This document shows positions 1 through 8,428 of a stretch of DNA of 64,000 bases, piece after piece; the first letter of the stretch is position 1, and every line of letters starts with the position of its first letter. The notes beneath the pieces are model-generated. The model was given only the letters and a program-made list of their open reading frames with translations. It was not told the origin of the DNA and ran no database searches. Both the position numbers and the translations under genes were made by a program. The DNA lies in contig OZ219783.1 of NCBI GenBank assembly GCA_964291305.2, forward strand, positions 496,001 through 560,000. The letters run 5' to 3'. The stretch comes from VXNF01 sp964291305. Lineage in GTDB: Bacteria > Actinomycetota > Acidimicrobiia > Acidimicrobiales > CATQHL01.

Positions 1-747
1 ACCAGATACTCGGGCCCGCAGGATCGACATGGGCGGGCTGCCGATGAACGATGCCACGAACAGATTGCCTGGCGCGTCGTACAGCATGTCCGGGGCCGCA
101 ACTTGTTGCAGTAATCCGTCACGCAGCACTGCCACGCGGTCGCCCATAGTCATGGCTTCGACCTGGTCGTGGGTTACGAACACGGTTGTGGTACCCAAAC
201 GGCGTTGCAGATCGCCGATCTCCTCGCGCATCTCGCCGCGGAGTTTGGCGTCGAGGTTCGACAGCGGCTCGTCCATGAGGAAGACCTGCGGCTTGCGGAC
301 GATGGCCCGACCCATGGCGACCCGCTGGCGTTGCCCGCCCGAGAGTTGGCGTGGTTTGCGCGAAAGTAGGTCGGTCAATCCGAGGGTTTCGGCCACGGCC
401 CGGACACGCTCAGCCCGCTCTTTCTTTGGCACTCGGGAGGTGCGCAGAGAAAACCCCATGTTCTCTTCTACTGTCATGTGTGGATAAAGGGCGTAGCTCT
501 GGAACACCATGGCGATGTCCCGCTTGTGCGAGGCGACATCGTTCATGTGGGTGCCGCCGATATAGAGGTCACCCTTTGTGATGGTCTCTAGCCCGGCGAT
601 CAAGCGTAGTGCGGTGGACTTGCCGCAACCTGACGGGCCCACGAGTACAACAAACTCGCCGTCGGCCACTTCGAGGTTGAGTTCCTTAAGCGCCGGTATA
701 CCCTTGACGTACTCTTTGGTGGCGTTCACTAGCTTTAGCGAAGCCAC
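1..747 (-). CDS. ABC transporter ATP-binding protein, CUT1 (MalK/UgpC/MsmK) type, 3'-truncated by window edge
   Basis: Cytoplasmic ATPase that powers sugar import with the two permeases just upstream. The visible 249 codons read through a Walker A (GPSGCGKST, near residue 40), a Q-loop (MVFQSYALYPHMTVEEN), the signature LSGGQRQRVAMGRA, Walker B (VFLMDEPLSNLDAKLR) and the H-loop (VFVTHD), followed by the start of the C-terminal regulatory domain (residues after about 235). Family members are about 360-370 residues, so roughly 120 residues lie beyond base 1. The start is a GTG at 745-747 preceded by a GAAGGGG ribosome-binding site. It is the last gene of the binding protein-permease-permease-ATPase operon read right to left. 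The SNLDAKLR motif is typical of the MalK branch; the substrate cannot be read from it. Confidence 0.93.
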   Translation of the reverse strand, partial: MASLKLVNATKEYVKGIPALKELNLEVADGEFVVLVGPSGCGKSTALRLIAGLETITKGDLYIGGTHMNDVASHKRDIAMVFQSYALYPHMTVEENMGFSLRTSRVPKKERAERVRAVAETLGLTDLLSRKPRQLSGGQRQRVAMGRAIVRKPQVFLMDEPLSNLDAKLRGEMREEIGDLQRRLGTTTVFVTHDQVEAMTMGDRVAVLRDGLLQQVAAPDMLYDAPGNLFVASFIGSPPMSILRARVSG

Positions 748-794
748 GGTGGCGATCCCCTTCTGAACAGCGGCGGACTATACACCAGGACTAC

Positions 795-1601
795 TCACTT
801 GGTGGCACCTGCGGTTAGGCCGCGGACGAAGTACCGTTGCAAGGCCAGGTAGAACACCAGCACGGGAACTGATACGAACAGCATGTAGGAGAAGAGCTGC
901 CCGAAGTTCACGTCGAACTGTCCCACAGAGCGGAACAACCCCACGGTCACCGTGTTGCCCTGCAGAGGACCTAACAGAATCAGCGGAGGGAGGAACTCGT
1001 TCCACACCCACACGCCTGTGATTACCAGAATGCTCGCCGTGGCGGGTCTTAGCAGAGGAAGGATCACTGTCCAGTAGATGAATCCCAGAGAGGCTCCGTC
1101 CATGGAGGCCGCCTCTACTAGGTCCCGCGGGATAGAGCGCATGAAGCCGCGGTAGACGAGCACGGCGAACGGGGCGTAATAGGCGCACAGAAACAGAATG
1201 AGTCCCGGGAAGCTGTTCTGGAGACTGAAGTACTTCAATACCCGGAACACGGGGATCAGGATTACGGGTGTGGGCAGGATCAACCCGAAGAGGATGACAG
1301 CTCCAACGGCGTTGCTGATCCAGCTGTTGGACATGTGTAGGGCGAAAGCCAGCATTGAGGATACGACCATGATGAGGGCGATAGTCGAGCCCGTGATCAG
1401 CAGGGAGTTGATTAGACCGCCGGTCACGTCCCCGGCGTCCAGCACGCCCGACATACCGTCCAGCGTCGGGCCGATAGGCGGTCTCGCCGGTGATCGCAGG
1501 ATCTCCGGCTCGGTCTTGAAGGCGTTGGCGATCACCAGGTACAGCGGAAACAGGAAGAACGCTGAGACAATGATCGCTAGCAAGGCCCGTGTCTGGCGCA
1601 T
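795..1601 (-). CDS. carbohydrate ABC transporter permease, MalG family
   Basis: Inner-membrane permease of a CUT1 sugar importer, 268 residues, the usual MalG length. The N-terminus starts directly with a membrane segment (about residues 7-28), and further hydrophobic helices follow. The EAA loop that docks on the ATPase is clear (EAASMDGASLGFIYWTVILP, about residues 160-180). The ATG overlaps the stop of the upstream permease gene by one base (TGATG), so the two are translationally coupled. The ATPase gene follows 47 bases downstream. Substrate specificity is not evident. Confidence 0.93.
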   Translation of the reverse strand: MRQTRALLAIIVSAFFLFPLYLVIANAFKTEPEILRSPARPPIGPTLDGMSGVLDAGDVTGGLINSLLITGSTIALIMVVSSMLAFALHMSNSWISNAVGAVILFGLILPTPVILIPVFRVLKYFSLQNSFPGLILFLCAYYAPFAVLVYRGFMRSIPRDLVEAASMDGASLGFIYWTVILPLLRPATASILVITGVWVWNEFLPPLILLGPLQGNTVTVGLFRSVGQFDVNFGQLFSYMLFVSVPVLVFYLALQRYFVRGLTAGATK

Positions 1602-2563
1602 CAGAGTTCTACCTCGCGGCGACGCAGTACCCGCAACGAGATGACCGTCGTGGCTGCCGTGATGGCAAGCAGGAGGACGGCTATCGCCGAGGCCAGACCG
1701 GCGCGGTTCTGGGTGAATCCGGTACGGATGATTGCCAGACCAACGGTCTCTGAGGAGCGCCCCGGTCCGCCACCGGTCAAAGCCACTACATGGTCGTAGA
1801 GTTTAAGGGCGGAGATGAGCGAGATGAGCGTGGTGATAGTCACCGCCGGTGCCACCAGGGGCCAGGTAATGAGCCGAAACCGCAGGTAACCTGAGGCCCC
1901 GTCGATGCTGGCCGCTTCGTAGAGGTCGGTGGGGATTGCCCTCAGGGCCGCCACGTAGAGGACAGTGGCGAAAGCGACGAGTTGCCACGCTAGCGCTAAC
2001 CCCACTGAGACAACTGCCAGATTCGGCGAGCTGATCCACTCTGGCCCGGGGATCCCTAGCGCTTCGAGCGCGTTGTTGAGGGATCCGTCGTTGGCGAGCG
2101 TCCAACGGAATGTCAAGCCGACAACCAGCGGACTCAGCACGAACGGCGCGAACAGGATTATACGAAGCGCCGTGTACAGGCGCGACGCGGCATCCAGCAA
2201 AACCGCGAACAGCAGCCCGAGAGCATTGGGGACTACCACAGCGCCGGCGGTGATCAAAAGAGTCACATACAGGGCGTGACGGAAGTCGCTGTTCTCCCAC
2301 AGCTTTACGTAATTGTCGAACCCCACCCACGAGATCTCGTCTCGCAGGAAGTTCACGTCGTGGAGGCTGTAGGTGGCTGTGATGGCGATCGGCGCTACCA
2401 CTAGTGCTAGGAAAAGCACCGTGGTAGGCGCTCCCAGTGCCATCAACTCGAGTCTGCGCTGGTGGGCACCGGGTGGCCGGCGGCGCCCCCCGACCCGGCG
2501 GCCGGAGGGGCGCTCGGTGTGCCTCCGCGTCGGCAGGAGCTTGCCCCCCGCGGCGGAGATCAA
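1601..2563 (-). CDS. carbohydrate ABC transporter permease, MalF family
   Basis: Second inner-membrane permease of the sugar importer, up to 320 residues. An Arg-rich cytoplasmic N-terminus (about residues 1-40) precedes the first membrane helix (VLFLALVVAPIAITATYSL). The EAA loop reads EAASIDGASGYLRFRLITWP. The longest reading starts at a TTG 10 bases after the binding-protein stop and has no strong ribosome-binding site. An in-frame Met at about residue 41 is an alternative start but would remove the whole basic N-terminus. It lies between the binding protein and the MalG-type permease, as expected for CUT1 operons. Confidence 0.9.
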   Translation of the reverse strand: MISAAGGKLLPTRRHTERPSGRRVGGRRRPPGAHQRRLELMALGAPTTVLFLALVVAPIAITATYSLHDVNFLRDEISWVGFDNYVKLWENSDFRHALYVTLLITAGAVVVPNALGLLFAVLLDAASRLYTALRIILFAPFVLSPLVVGLTFRWTLANDGSLNNALEALGIPGPEWISSPNLAVVSVGLALAWQLVAFATVLYVAALRAIPTDLYEAASIDGASGYLRFRLITWPLVAPAVTITTLISLISALKLYDHVVALTGGGPGRSSETVGLAIIRTGFTQNRAGLASAIAVLLLAITAATTVISLRVLRRREVEL

Positions 2564-2573
2564 GTCAGTTTGT

Positions 2574-4262
2574 CTAGCCGGAGAGGTCGTCCCAGGCGTC
2601 CTGGAGCGCCTGCGCGGTTTCTTCCGCCGTCTGACCTGCCAACATCTCCTGGGCCTGGATCCACAGCTCGTTCTGGAAGCCCGCTACTAGGGCGTCGTCG
2701 CCGACTTCGAAGGTGTAGAAGGCCACCTGTTGCGCCGACTGATCAGCCAGGATCTGGATTACCTCTGTGATCAGCGGGTGCAGTTCCACATCGTCGGGAA
2801 GCACGAACAGCTTGTTGTTGGCGATGTGGGCGTCCCGGACGAGGTCGTCCAGGTTTGTCTCAACGTTCGTAGCGAACTCAACCGAGAACAGTCGAGCCGC
2901 TTCCGGGTCAGAGGTTCGCGCCGAGATGGCTGGTCCGCCCGACGTATAAGTAGCGAGCCGCTTAGGCCCGTCGAATGTAGGCATCGGGAAGACGCCGATC
3001 TCGAACGGGTGATCCATGGGGACCGCTCCGGCGAAGAAGCTGCCCATGGGGTACATCGCCGCGGCGCCGTCGAGGAACGTCTGCTGTAGGTCGGCGTAAC
3101 CGAGGTTCAACTCGTCACCGGTTAGCCAGCCATTGGCGACCATCTCCTCATAGGGCCGAAGGGCGTCCACGAAGATCGGATCGGTGAACTTTGTCTCGCC
3201 CGAACTCAGCTTCTGGTTGAACGTCGGATCCACGCCGGTGACGTTCAGCGAGGCCAGGTTCATGATCGGCCAGCCCGCAGCCCAGGCGTCGTCACCGGCA
3301 CCGCCGACGACGAACGGGGTCTCGCCCGATGCAGCGATCGCCTCTGCCGCGTCGATGAACTCTTCCCATGTCTCCGGCTCTGCGGCGATTCCGGCCGCTT
3401 CGAACATGTCCCTGTTGTAGAAGACGCCCGACTCGTACACGGTCAGCATGGGTAGCGCGTACTGCTTACCGTCAGTGAGTCCGAGTCCGACCGGGTCAAT
3501 AAATCGTTCTAGATCTTCCGGCTCGAATGGCAGCAGCAGGCCCTCGGCGATGAACTCTGCGGTGGAGAAGTTGCTCATCATGACGTCGGGGAGCTGGTCG
3601 GTGGCCGCTAGCTGCTTAAGGAAGTCCCCGATATTGAGGTCTGGGGCGACGATCTTGTTGATCTTGAACTGCGGGAAGTCCGCCACCGTTCGGTCAATTG
3701 CGTCATCCCAGAACTCCGCTGGCAGGTTTGGTGTCTCAAATACCAGGAAGTCCAGCTCAACCGAGCCGGGTGCCGGTCCCGTCCGCTCTGCTAAGGCTGC
3801 GGCCTCAGCTTCGGCGCGAATTGCGTCAGCCTCGGCCTGAGCGGCAGCGGCGGCTTCCCGCGCTTCGTCGGCTTCGGCTTGTGCGGCAGCGGCCTCCGAA
3901 AGAGCTGTCTCGGCGGCGGCCTGAGCATCGGCGAGTGCGGCTTCGGCGGCTGCCATTGCTTCTACGTTGCCTTCGGCGGTCGCCTGCGCGAGTTCGGCTG
4001 CGGCTTGTGCTGCCTCCGCAGCGGCTTGTGCTGCCTCTGCAGCAGTGGCGGCGGCGGCCGCGTCGGCAATTCCGGTTGAGGCGTCGGCCGCGGCACTTTG
4101 GGCTTCTGAAAGCGCCTCCGCGGCCGCGGCGGACGCGCTACGTGCCTCGCCCATGGCCGCATCCGCGGTGTCTGAGGCTGCGTTATCTGTTCCACACGCC
4201 GCTGCTATAAGTGTCAGTACAAGCAACCCCGCGAGAACGCTGCCCCTCTTCAAACCACTCAT
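2574..4262 (-). CDS. extracellular solute-binding lipoprotein, family 1 (sugar), with Ala-rich coiled-coil spacer
   Basis: Substrate-binding lipoprotein of the CUT1 importer, 562 residues, about 130 longer than usual. A lipoprotein signal peptide ends in the lipobox IAAAC (Cys23). Residues about 30-165 are an Ala/Glu-rich run with heptad-like spacing, predicted to be one long helix or coiled coil. The family 1 binding fold begins near VELDFLVFETPNLP. Typical features include TVYESGVFYNRDMFEAAG and the domain-closing segment YTSGGPAISARTSDPEAA. GAGGAAA precedes the ATG at good spacing. It is first in the operon with two permeases and an ATPase. The spacer closely resembles those in the binding proteins at 24835 and 37427, which belong to unrelated binding folds. 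Confidence 0.93.
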   Translation of the reverse strand: MSGLKRGSVLAGLLVLTLIAAACGTDNAASDTADAAMGEARSASAAAAEALSEAQSAAADASTGIADAAAAATAAEAAQAAAEAAQAAAELAQATAEGNVEAMAAAEAALADAQAAAETALSEAAAAQAEADEAREAAAAAQAEADAIRAEAEAAALAERTGPAPGSVELDFLVFETPNLPAEFWDDAIDRTVADFPQFKINKIVAPDLNIGDFLKQLAATDQLPDVMMSNFSTAEFIAEGLLLPFEPEDLERFIDPVGLGLTDGKQYALPMLTVYESGVFYNRDMFEAAGIAAEPETWEEFIDAAEAIAASGETPFVVGGAGDDAWAAGWPIMNLASLNVTGVDPTFNQKLSSGETKFTDPIFVDALRPYEEMVANGWLTGDELNLGYADLQQTFLDGAAAMYPMGSFFAGAVPMDHPFEIGVFPMPTFDGPKRLATYTSGGPAISARTSDPEAARLFSVEFATNVETNLDDLVRDAHIANNKLFVLPDDVELHPLITEVIQILADQSAQQVAFYTFEVGDDALVAGFQNELWIQAQEMLAGQTAEETAQALQDAWDDLSG

Positions 4263-4492
4263 GAATTTCCTCTTCCGGTCGTTTGTCGCCGATTTCGTCT
4301 GTCTGGCTGCTGTCCCGGAGAGTCAGGATGCCACGAGTCCACAAGCGGCGCTGGCGTCCGAGACACTATCGATGTCAGGTAGCTGGGGCAAACGCCGCCT
4401 TAGTGCGATTCCGCTAGGTGCCGCATCCTTGCCTCCGCCCCCTGGCGCAGTGCGGTCGTAGAATCTGGCTCCGTGAGCAGAGACCAACAGCG

Positions 4493-6031
4493 ATGAGCAG
4501 CAAGACCGCAGATAGCGGACCTTCGGCGGTTGCCGCGCAGCACGGCGGATCGTTGGCGAGCGCCCCGTTGCGTATGTTCATCGGTGGGCAGCAGGTGGAG
4601 GCGCTCTCGGGTCGGACCTTCGACTCCATCGAACCGTATACCGGACAGCCGTGGGCGCAGGTTCCCGAGGCGGACGCCGCCGATGTGGACCAAGCCGTAG
4701 CCGCGGCCCGCGCCGCCTTCGACGAGGGGCCTTGGCCCCGACTACCGGGTGTGGAGCGTGCCAAAGTTCTGCGTCGGCTGGCGGGGATGCTTGCCGAGCA
4801 AGCTGAAGAACTCGGCGTTATCGAAGTGCGCGACAACGGGAAGTTGCTGCGCGAGATGGCAGGACAGGCGGCGCTTATGCCGGAGTTCTTCGACTACTTC
4901 GCCGGTGCTGCCGACAAGATCGGCGGGGAAGTGCTGGACTCCGCCAAAAGCAACTTCTTCGTCTACCAGCTGTTTGAGCCTGTCGGCGTGGTGGGTGCTA
5001 TCACCCCGTGGAATTCGCCGCTGCTGCTGACTGCGTTCAAGCTGGCGCCGGCGCTGGCCGCTGGGTGCAGTTTCGTCCACAAGCCATCGGAGCACACCTC
5101 GGTTTCGGCGCTGCGATTTGCCGAAATCGTGGCTGCCGCAGGCGTGCCCGACGGCGTCTACAACGTGGTCACCGGTGACGGCCCCAGTGTCGGCGAGCCG
5201 CTGGTGTCGCATCCGGGCGTAGACAAGGTGTCATTCACCGGTTCGGTATCCTCGGGGATACGAGTCGCCAAGGCGGCAGCCGAGCACCTGGCCCCGGTTT
5301 CGCTGGAACTGGGTGGCAAGTCGCCCAACATCGTGTTTGCGGACGCCGATCTGGAAGCTGCGGCCAACGGCGTAGTAGCCGGGATCTTCGCAGCCTGCGG
5401 ACAGACTTGTATTGCCGGGTCTCGCCTGCTGGTAGAGCGACCCGTGCACGACGAGTTGGTAGATCGAGTCGTGGGGCGGGCGCAGGAGATAGTCCTCGGC
5501 AACCCCATGGAATCCAAAACCGAGATGGGGCCGCTGGCCTACGCCGCCCACTGGGACAAGGTCATGGGCTACATCCAAATCGGTGTAGCCGAGGGCGCCG
5601 AATTGGCCACCGGCGGGCAGCGCCCCGAGCGTTTCGGCGACGGACTTTTCGTCGAACCGACGGTCTTTTGCGGCGTCAACAACTCCATGCGGATCGCCCG
5701 CGAGGAGATATTCGGCCCGGTGCTGTCGGTGATTCCCTTCGAAGGGGAGGCCGAGGCCCTAGCGATTGCCAACGATTCGCCCTTCGGGTTGGCCGCGGGT
5801 GTGTGGACCCGTGACGTGCAGCGGGTGCATCGCATGGTTCCCGGGCTGCAGGCGGGCACTGTGTGGATCAACTCCTACCGCACTCTCAACTACGACGTGC
5901 CCTTCGGGGGGTACAAGATGAGCGGGCACGGCCGAGAGAACGGACTGGACGGAATGCGCGAGTTCCTGCACACCAAGTCGGTGTGGGTCGAGACATCGGG
6001 AGCCACCCGAGACCCGTTCAAGCTGGGCTGA
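4493..6031 (+). CDS. NAD(P)-dependent aldehyde dehydrogenase
   Basis: Oxidises an aldehyde to the acid with NAD(P)+. The reading from the ATG at 4493 gives 512 residues; the longer upstream extension is Arg/Pro-rich and unlike the family, so it was rejected. The catalytic Glu272 lies in LELGGKSP and the nucleophile Cys306 in GQTCIAGSR. The cofactor-binding segments AITPWNSPLLL and FTGSVSSGIRVAK and the C-terminal EEIFGPVLSVIPF are intact. A TAGAAT -10-like box sits about 28 bases upstream. It diverges from the sugar importer and leads a run of four plus-strand genes of 2-methylcitrate-cycle type, which suggests an acyl-precursor aldehyde as substrate, but the family is too broad to assign one. 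Confidence 0.93.
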   Translation: MSSKTADSGPSAVAAQHGGSLASAPLRMFIGGQQVEALSGRTFDSIEPYTGQPWAQVPEADAADVDQAVAAARAAFDEGPWPRLPGVERAKVLRRLAGMLAEQAEELGVIEVRDNGKLLREMAGQAALMPEFFDYFAGAADKIGGEVLDSAKSNFFVYQLFEPVGVVGAITPWNSPLLLTAFKLAPALAAGCSFVHKPSEHTSVSALRFAEIVAAAGVPDGVYNVVTGDGPSVGEPLVSHPGVDKVSFTGSVSSGIRVAKAAAEHLAPVSLELGGKSPNIVFADADLEAAANGVVAGIFAACGQTCIAGSRLLVERPVHDELVDRVVGRAQEIVLGNPMESKTEMGPLAYAAHWDKVMGYIQIGVAEGAELATGGQRPERFGDGLFVEPTVFCGVNNSMRIAREEIFGPVLSVIPFEGEAEALAIANDSPFGLAAGVWTRDVQRVHRMVPGLQAGTVWINSYRTLNYDVPFGGYKMSGHGRENGLDGMREFLHTKSVWVETSGATRDPFKLG

Positions 6032-6071
6032 GACTCCAAAGCCTGGGTGCTCCGAACCGAGGAGGCGACCG

Positions 6072-7190
6072 ATGAGCCATGAAACCGGGCCGCAGGTCAT
6101 CTCGGGCCTTGAGGGCGTGCTGGCGTGTGAGTCTTCGATTTGCTCCATCGACGGGCCGGCAGGGGTGCTGACCTATCGCGGTTACAAAATCGGCGACTTC
6201 GTGACTAGCGCCGCTTTCTGTGACGTGGCCTGGTTGTTATGGCACGGCGACTGGCCCGACGCCGCCGAGAGTTCCGCCTTCGCCGCCGAGGTAGCAGCGC
6301 AGCGGGACATCTCGGACTCTCTGGCTGCTGCGCCGCTAGGCATCGCCAACCCGATGGCTGTGCTGCGGACGGCGGTGTCGCTGCTCGGCGTTGGCGACCC
6401 CACCGCCGATGACATTTCCCGTGAGGCCGTGGTGGCTAAGGCGACAAGGCTGGTGGCGTGCCTGCCCACGATGGTGGCCGCTATGAGCCGTCACCTCAGC
6501 GGCGCCGAGCCGGTGGAGCCGAACCCAGAGCTAGATCACGCTGCCAACTTCTGCTGGATGCTCACTGGTCGAGTTCCCACGCCGCTTGAGGTCAAAGCGC
6601 TCAACGCCCTGCTCAACACCTACGCCGAGCACGAACTAAACGCCTCGACCTTCGCCGCCCGCACCACGGTCGGCACGCTGTCGGACTACTACTCGGCGAT
6701 AGTGGCGGGCATCGGGGCAGTAAAGGGGCCGTTGCACGGGGGTGCTGTGGACGATGCCATGGCGGTGTTTTTCGAGATCGGCGAACCGGCCAGAGTGGTG
6801 CCGTTTGTGGAGGCCGCCCTGGCGGAACGGCGAAAAGTGCCCGGGTTCGGCCACCGCGTGTATCGGACCCGCGATCCGCGTGCTTCGGCTATGGACGCTC
6901 TAGCGGCCGAGCTTGGAGCCCGGGCAGGCGAGCCGCACTGGCACGCGGTGGCTAGCGCCCTAGAAGCAGAACTACATCAGCGCAAGGGTCTCAACGCCAA
7001 CGTGGACTATTACTCGGCGCTGGTGCTGTATCATCTGGGCTTCCCGCGGAGCATGTTTACCAGCTTCATCGTCTGCAGTCGAGTGGCCGGCTGGACCGCT
7101 CATGTTCTGGAGCAGTACGCCAACAACCGGCTCATCAGACCCCGGGCGTTGTATCAGGGGTCCCCACCGCGGCCCTATCCGGCGGGCTGA
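6072..7190 (+). CDS. citrate synthase / 2-methylcitrate synthase
   Basis: Condenses an acyl-CoA with oxaloacetate. It is 372 residues, the usual size for the bacterial type I enzyme. The catalytic triad is visible: His222 in GPLHGGAVDD, His261 in PGFGHRVYRTRDPRA and Asp312 in NVDYYSALV. GAGGAGGCGACC before the ATG is a strong ribosome-binding site that fixes the start. The neighbours are a PrpF-like isomerase and an AcnA/AcnD-like hydratase, which favours 2-methylcitrate synthase (PrpC, propionyl-CoA) over a housekeeping citrate synthase. Sequence alone does not separate the two. Confidence 0.92.
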   Translation: MSHETGPQVISGLEGVLACESSICSIDGPAGVLTYRGYKIGDFVTSAAFCDVAWLLWHGDWPDAAESSAFAAEVAAQRDISDSLAAAPLGIANPMAVLRTAVSLLGVGDPTADDISREAVVAKATRLVACLPTMVAAMSRHLSGAEPVEPNPELDHAANFCWMLTGRVPTPLEVKALNALLNTYAEHELNASTFAARTTVGTLSDYYSAIVAGIGAVKGPLHGGAVDDAMAVFFEIGEPARVVPFVEAALAERRKVPGFGHRVYRTRDPRASAMDALAAELGARAGEPHWHAVASALEAELHQRKGLNANVDYYSALVLYHLGFPRSMFTSFIVCSRVAGWTAHVLEQYANNRLIRPRALYQGSPPRPYPAG

Positions 7191-7193
7191 GGC

Positions 7194-8423
7194 TTGGACC
7201 GGGCGGTCCCGGCAGCGTTCTGGCGTGGCGGCACTAGCCGTGGCGTGCTGTTTCGGGCTGATGACCTCAGCGAGTTTGGGCCGCAACAGGTGGAAGCAGT
7301 CATCCTGGCGGCGCTGGGCAGTCCCGATCCTCATGGGCGTCAGATCGACGGGCTGGGGGGTGGGATCTCCTCGCTTAGTAAGGCTGCCATCGTGGCGCCC
7401 GCACCTGCAGGCAGCGACGCCGAAGTAGCGTTTCGCTTTGCTCAGGTGGAGGTCGCCAGCCCGCAGGTGGACTTCAGCGGTAATTGCGGCAACATCTCCG
7501 CCGCGATTGCCCCATTTGCGGTTAATGAAGGCCTGGTGACCGCTGGTGGCGACTCGGTTGATGTGGTGGTGCTTAACCTCAACTCTGGTCAGCGGTTGGT
7601 AGCTGGGGTGCCGCTCAGCGAGGGCCGCTACAACCCGACCGGGGACTTTGCCATCGACGGTGTGCCCGGCACCGGGGCGCGCCTGCGCCTGGAATACCTG
7701 GACCCCGACGGCTCGATTGGGCGGGGTGCCCTGCCCACCGGCGAGGTGCGCGAGCAGATGGAGTTGCCCGAGCTGGGACCGGTGCCGGTGTCGATCCTGG
7801 ATGTGGGCAACCCGGCGGTGTTTGTTCCAGCTGAAGCGCTGGGGTTGCCCAACGCAGCCGCCGCGCTGCCTGCCGCTTTGGATGTCGACGAGGTGCTGCA
7901 GAGCCGCCTAGAGCGGATCCGCTGCGAGGCGGCGGTGCGAATAGGGGTGGCTTCGTCGCTGAGCGATGCCGGCTTGAATCACCGGACATTGCCGAAAGTG
8001 GCGCTGGTGGGGTCGCCGCAGACGTACCGAACCACGGGAGGCGCTGAGGTGCCCGCAGCCGAGGTAGACCTGCTGGTGCGGCTCGTCTCGCTGGGGAAGA
8101 CGCACCGTACCCTGGCAATGACCGCCGCCATGGCCTGCGCTTCCGCCGCGGTGATGGACGGCAGCGTCGTGTGGGAGGTTGCTGCGGGATCGCTGCCGCC
8201 GGAGCCGGCTGGGGAGACCTCAAGGCAGCAGGGAGTACCCCGGCGCGTGCGTCTAGGGCATCCGGCGGGGGTTCTAGAGCTGGAAGTGACCGCTGAGCAC
8301 ACCGATAGTGGCTGGCGGGTGCGGCGCCAGGTAATACACCGAACCGCCCGAGAGATAATGCGCGGCACGGTTCAGGTGCCTCAGGCCTACCTAGCTGGCG
8401 AGGCCTGGTTCGCTACCGGGTAG
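7194..8423 (+). CDS. PrpF-family protein (2-methylaconitate isomerase-like)
   Basis: 409 residues of the PrpF family, a diaminopimelate-epimerase fold. PrpF isomerises 2-methyl-trans-aconitate to the cis form and is needed when the Fe-S dehydratase AcnD replaces PrpD. Family motifs visible are FWRGGTSRGVLF near the N-terminus, the active-site segment FSGNCGNISAAIAPFA (about residues 95-110) and the second-domain strand FDIGNP-like ILDVGNPAVFV. The start is a TTG three bases after the citrate-synthase stop, so the two are coupled. The aconitase-like gene starts five bases after its stop. PrpF relatives also act on other unsaturated di/tricarboxylates, so the exact substrate is open. Confidence 0.88.
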   Translation: MDRAVPAAFWRGGTSRGVLFRADDLSEFGPQQVEAVILAALGSPDPHGRQIDGLGGGISSLSKAAIVAPAPAGSDAEVAFRFAQVEVASPQVDFSGNCGNISAAIAPFAVNEGLVTAGGDSVDVVVLNLNSGQRLVAGVPLSEGRYNPTGDFAIDGVPGTGARLRLEYLDPDGSIGRGALPTGEVREQMELPELGPVPVSILDVGNPAVFVPAEALGLPNAAAALPAALDVDEVLQSRLERIRCEAAVRIGVASSLSDAGLNHRTLPKVALVGSPQTYRTTGGAEVPAAEVDLLVRLVSLGKTHRTLAMTAAMACASAAVMDGSVVWEVAAGSLPPEPAGETSRQQGVPRRVRLGHPAGVLELEVTAEHTDSGWRVRRQVIHRTAREIMRGTVQVPQAYLAGEAWFATG

Positions 8424-8428
8424 CTGTC

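Noticed and set aside
3698..4210. Long plus-strand open frame opposite the sugar-binding lipoprotein
   Set aside because: It is the antisense shadow of the Ala-rich coiled-coil region and consists mostly of Arg, Pro and Leu with no family resemblance.
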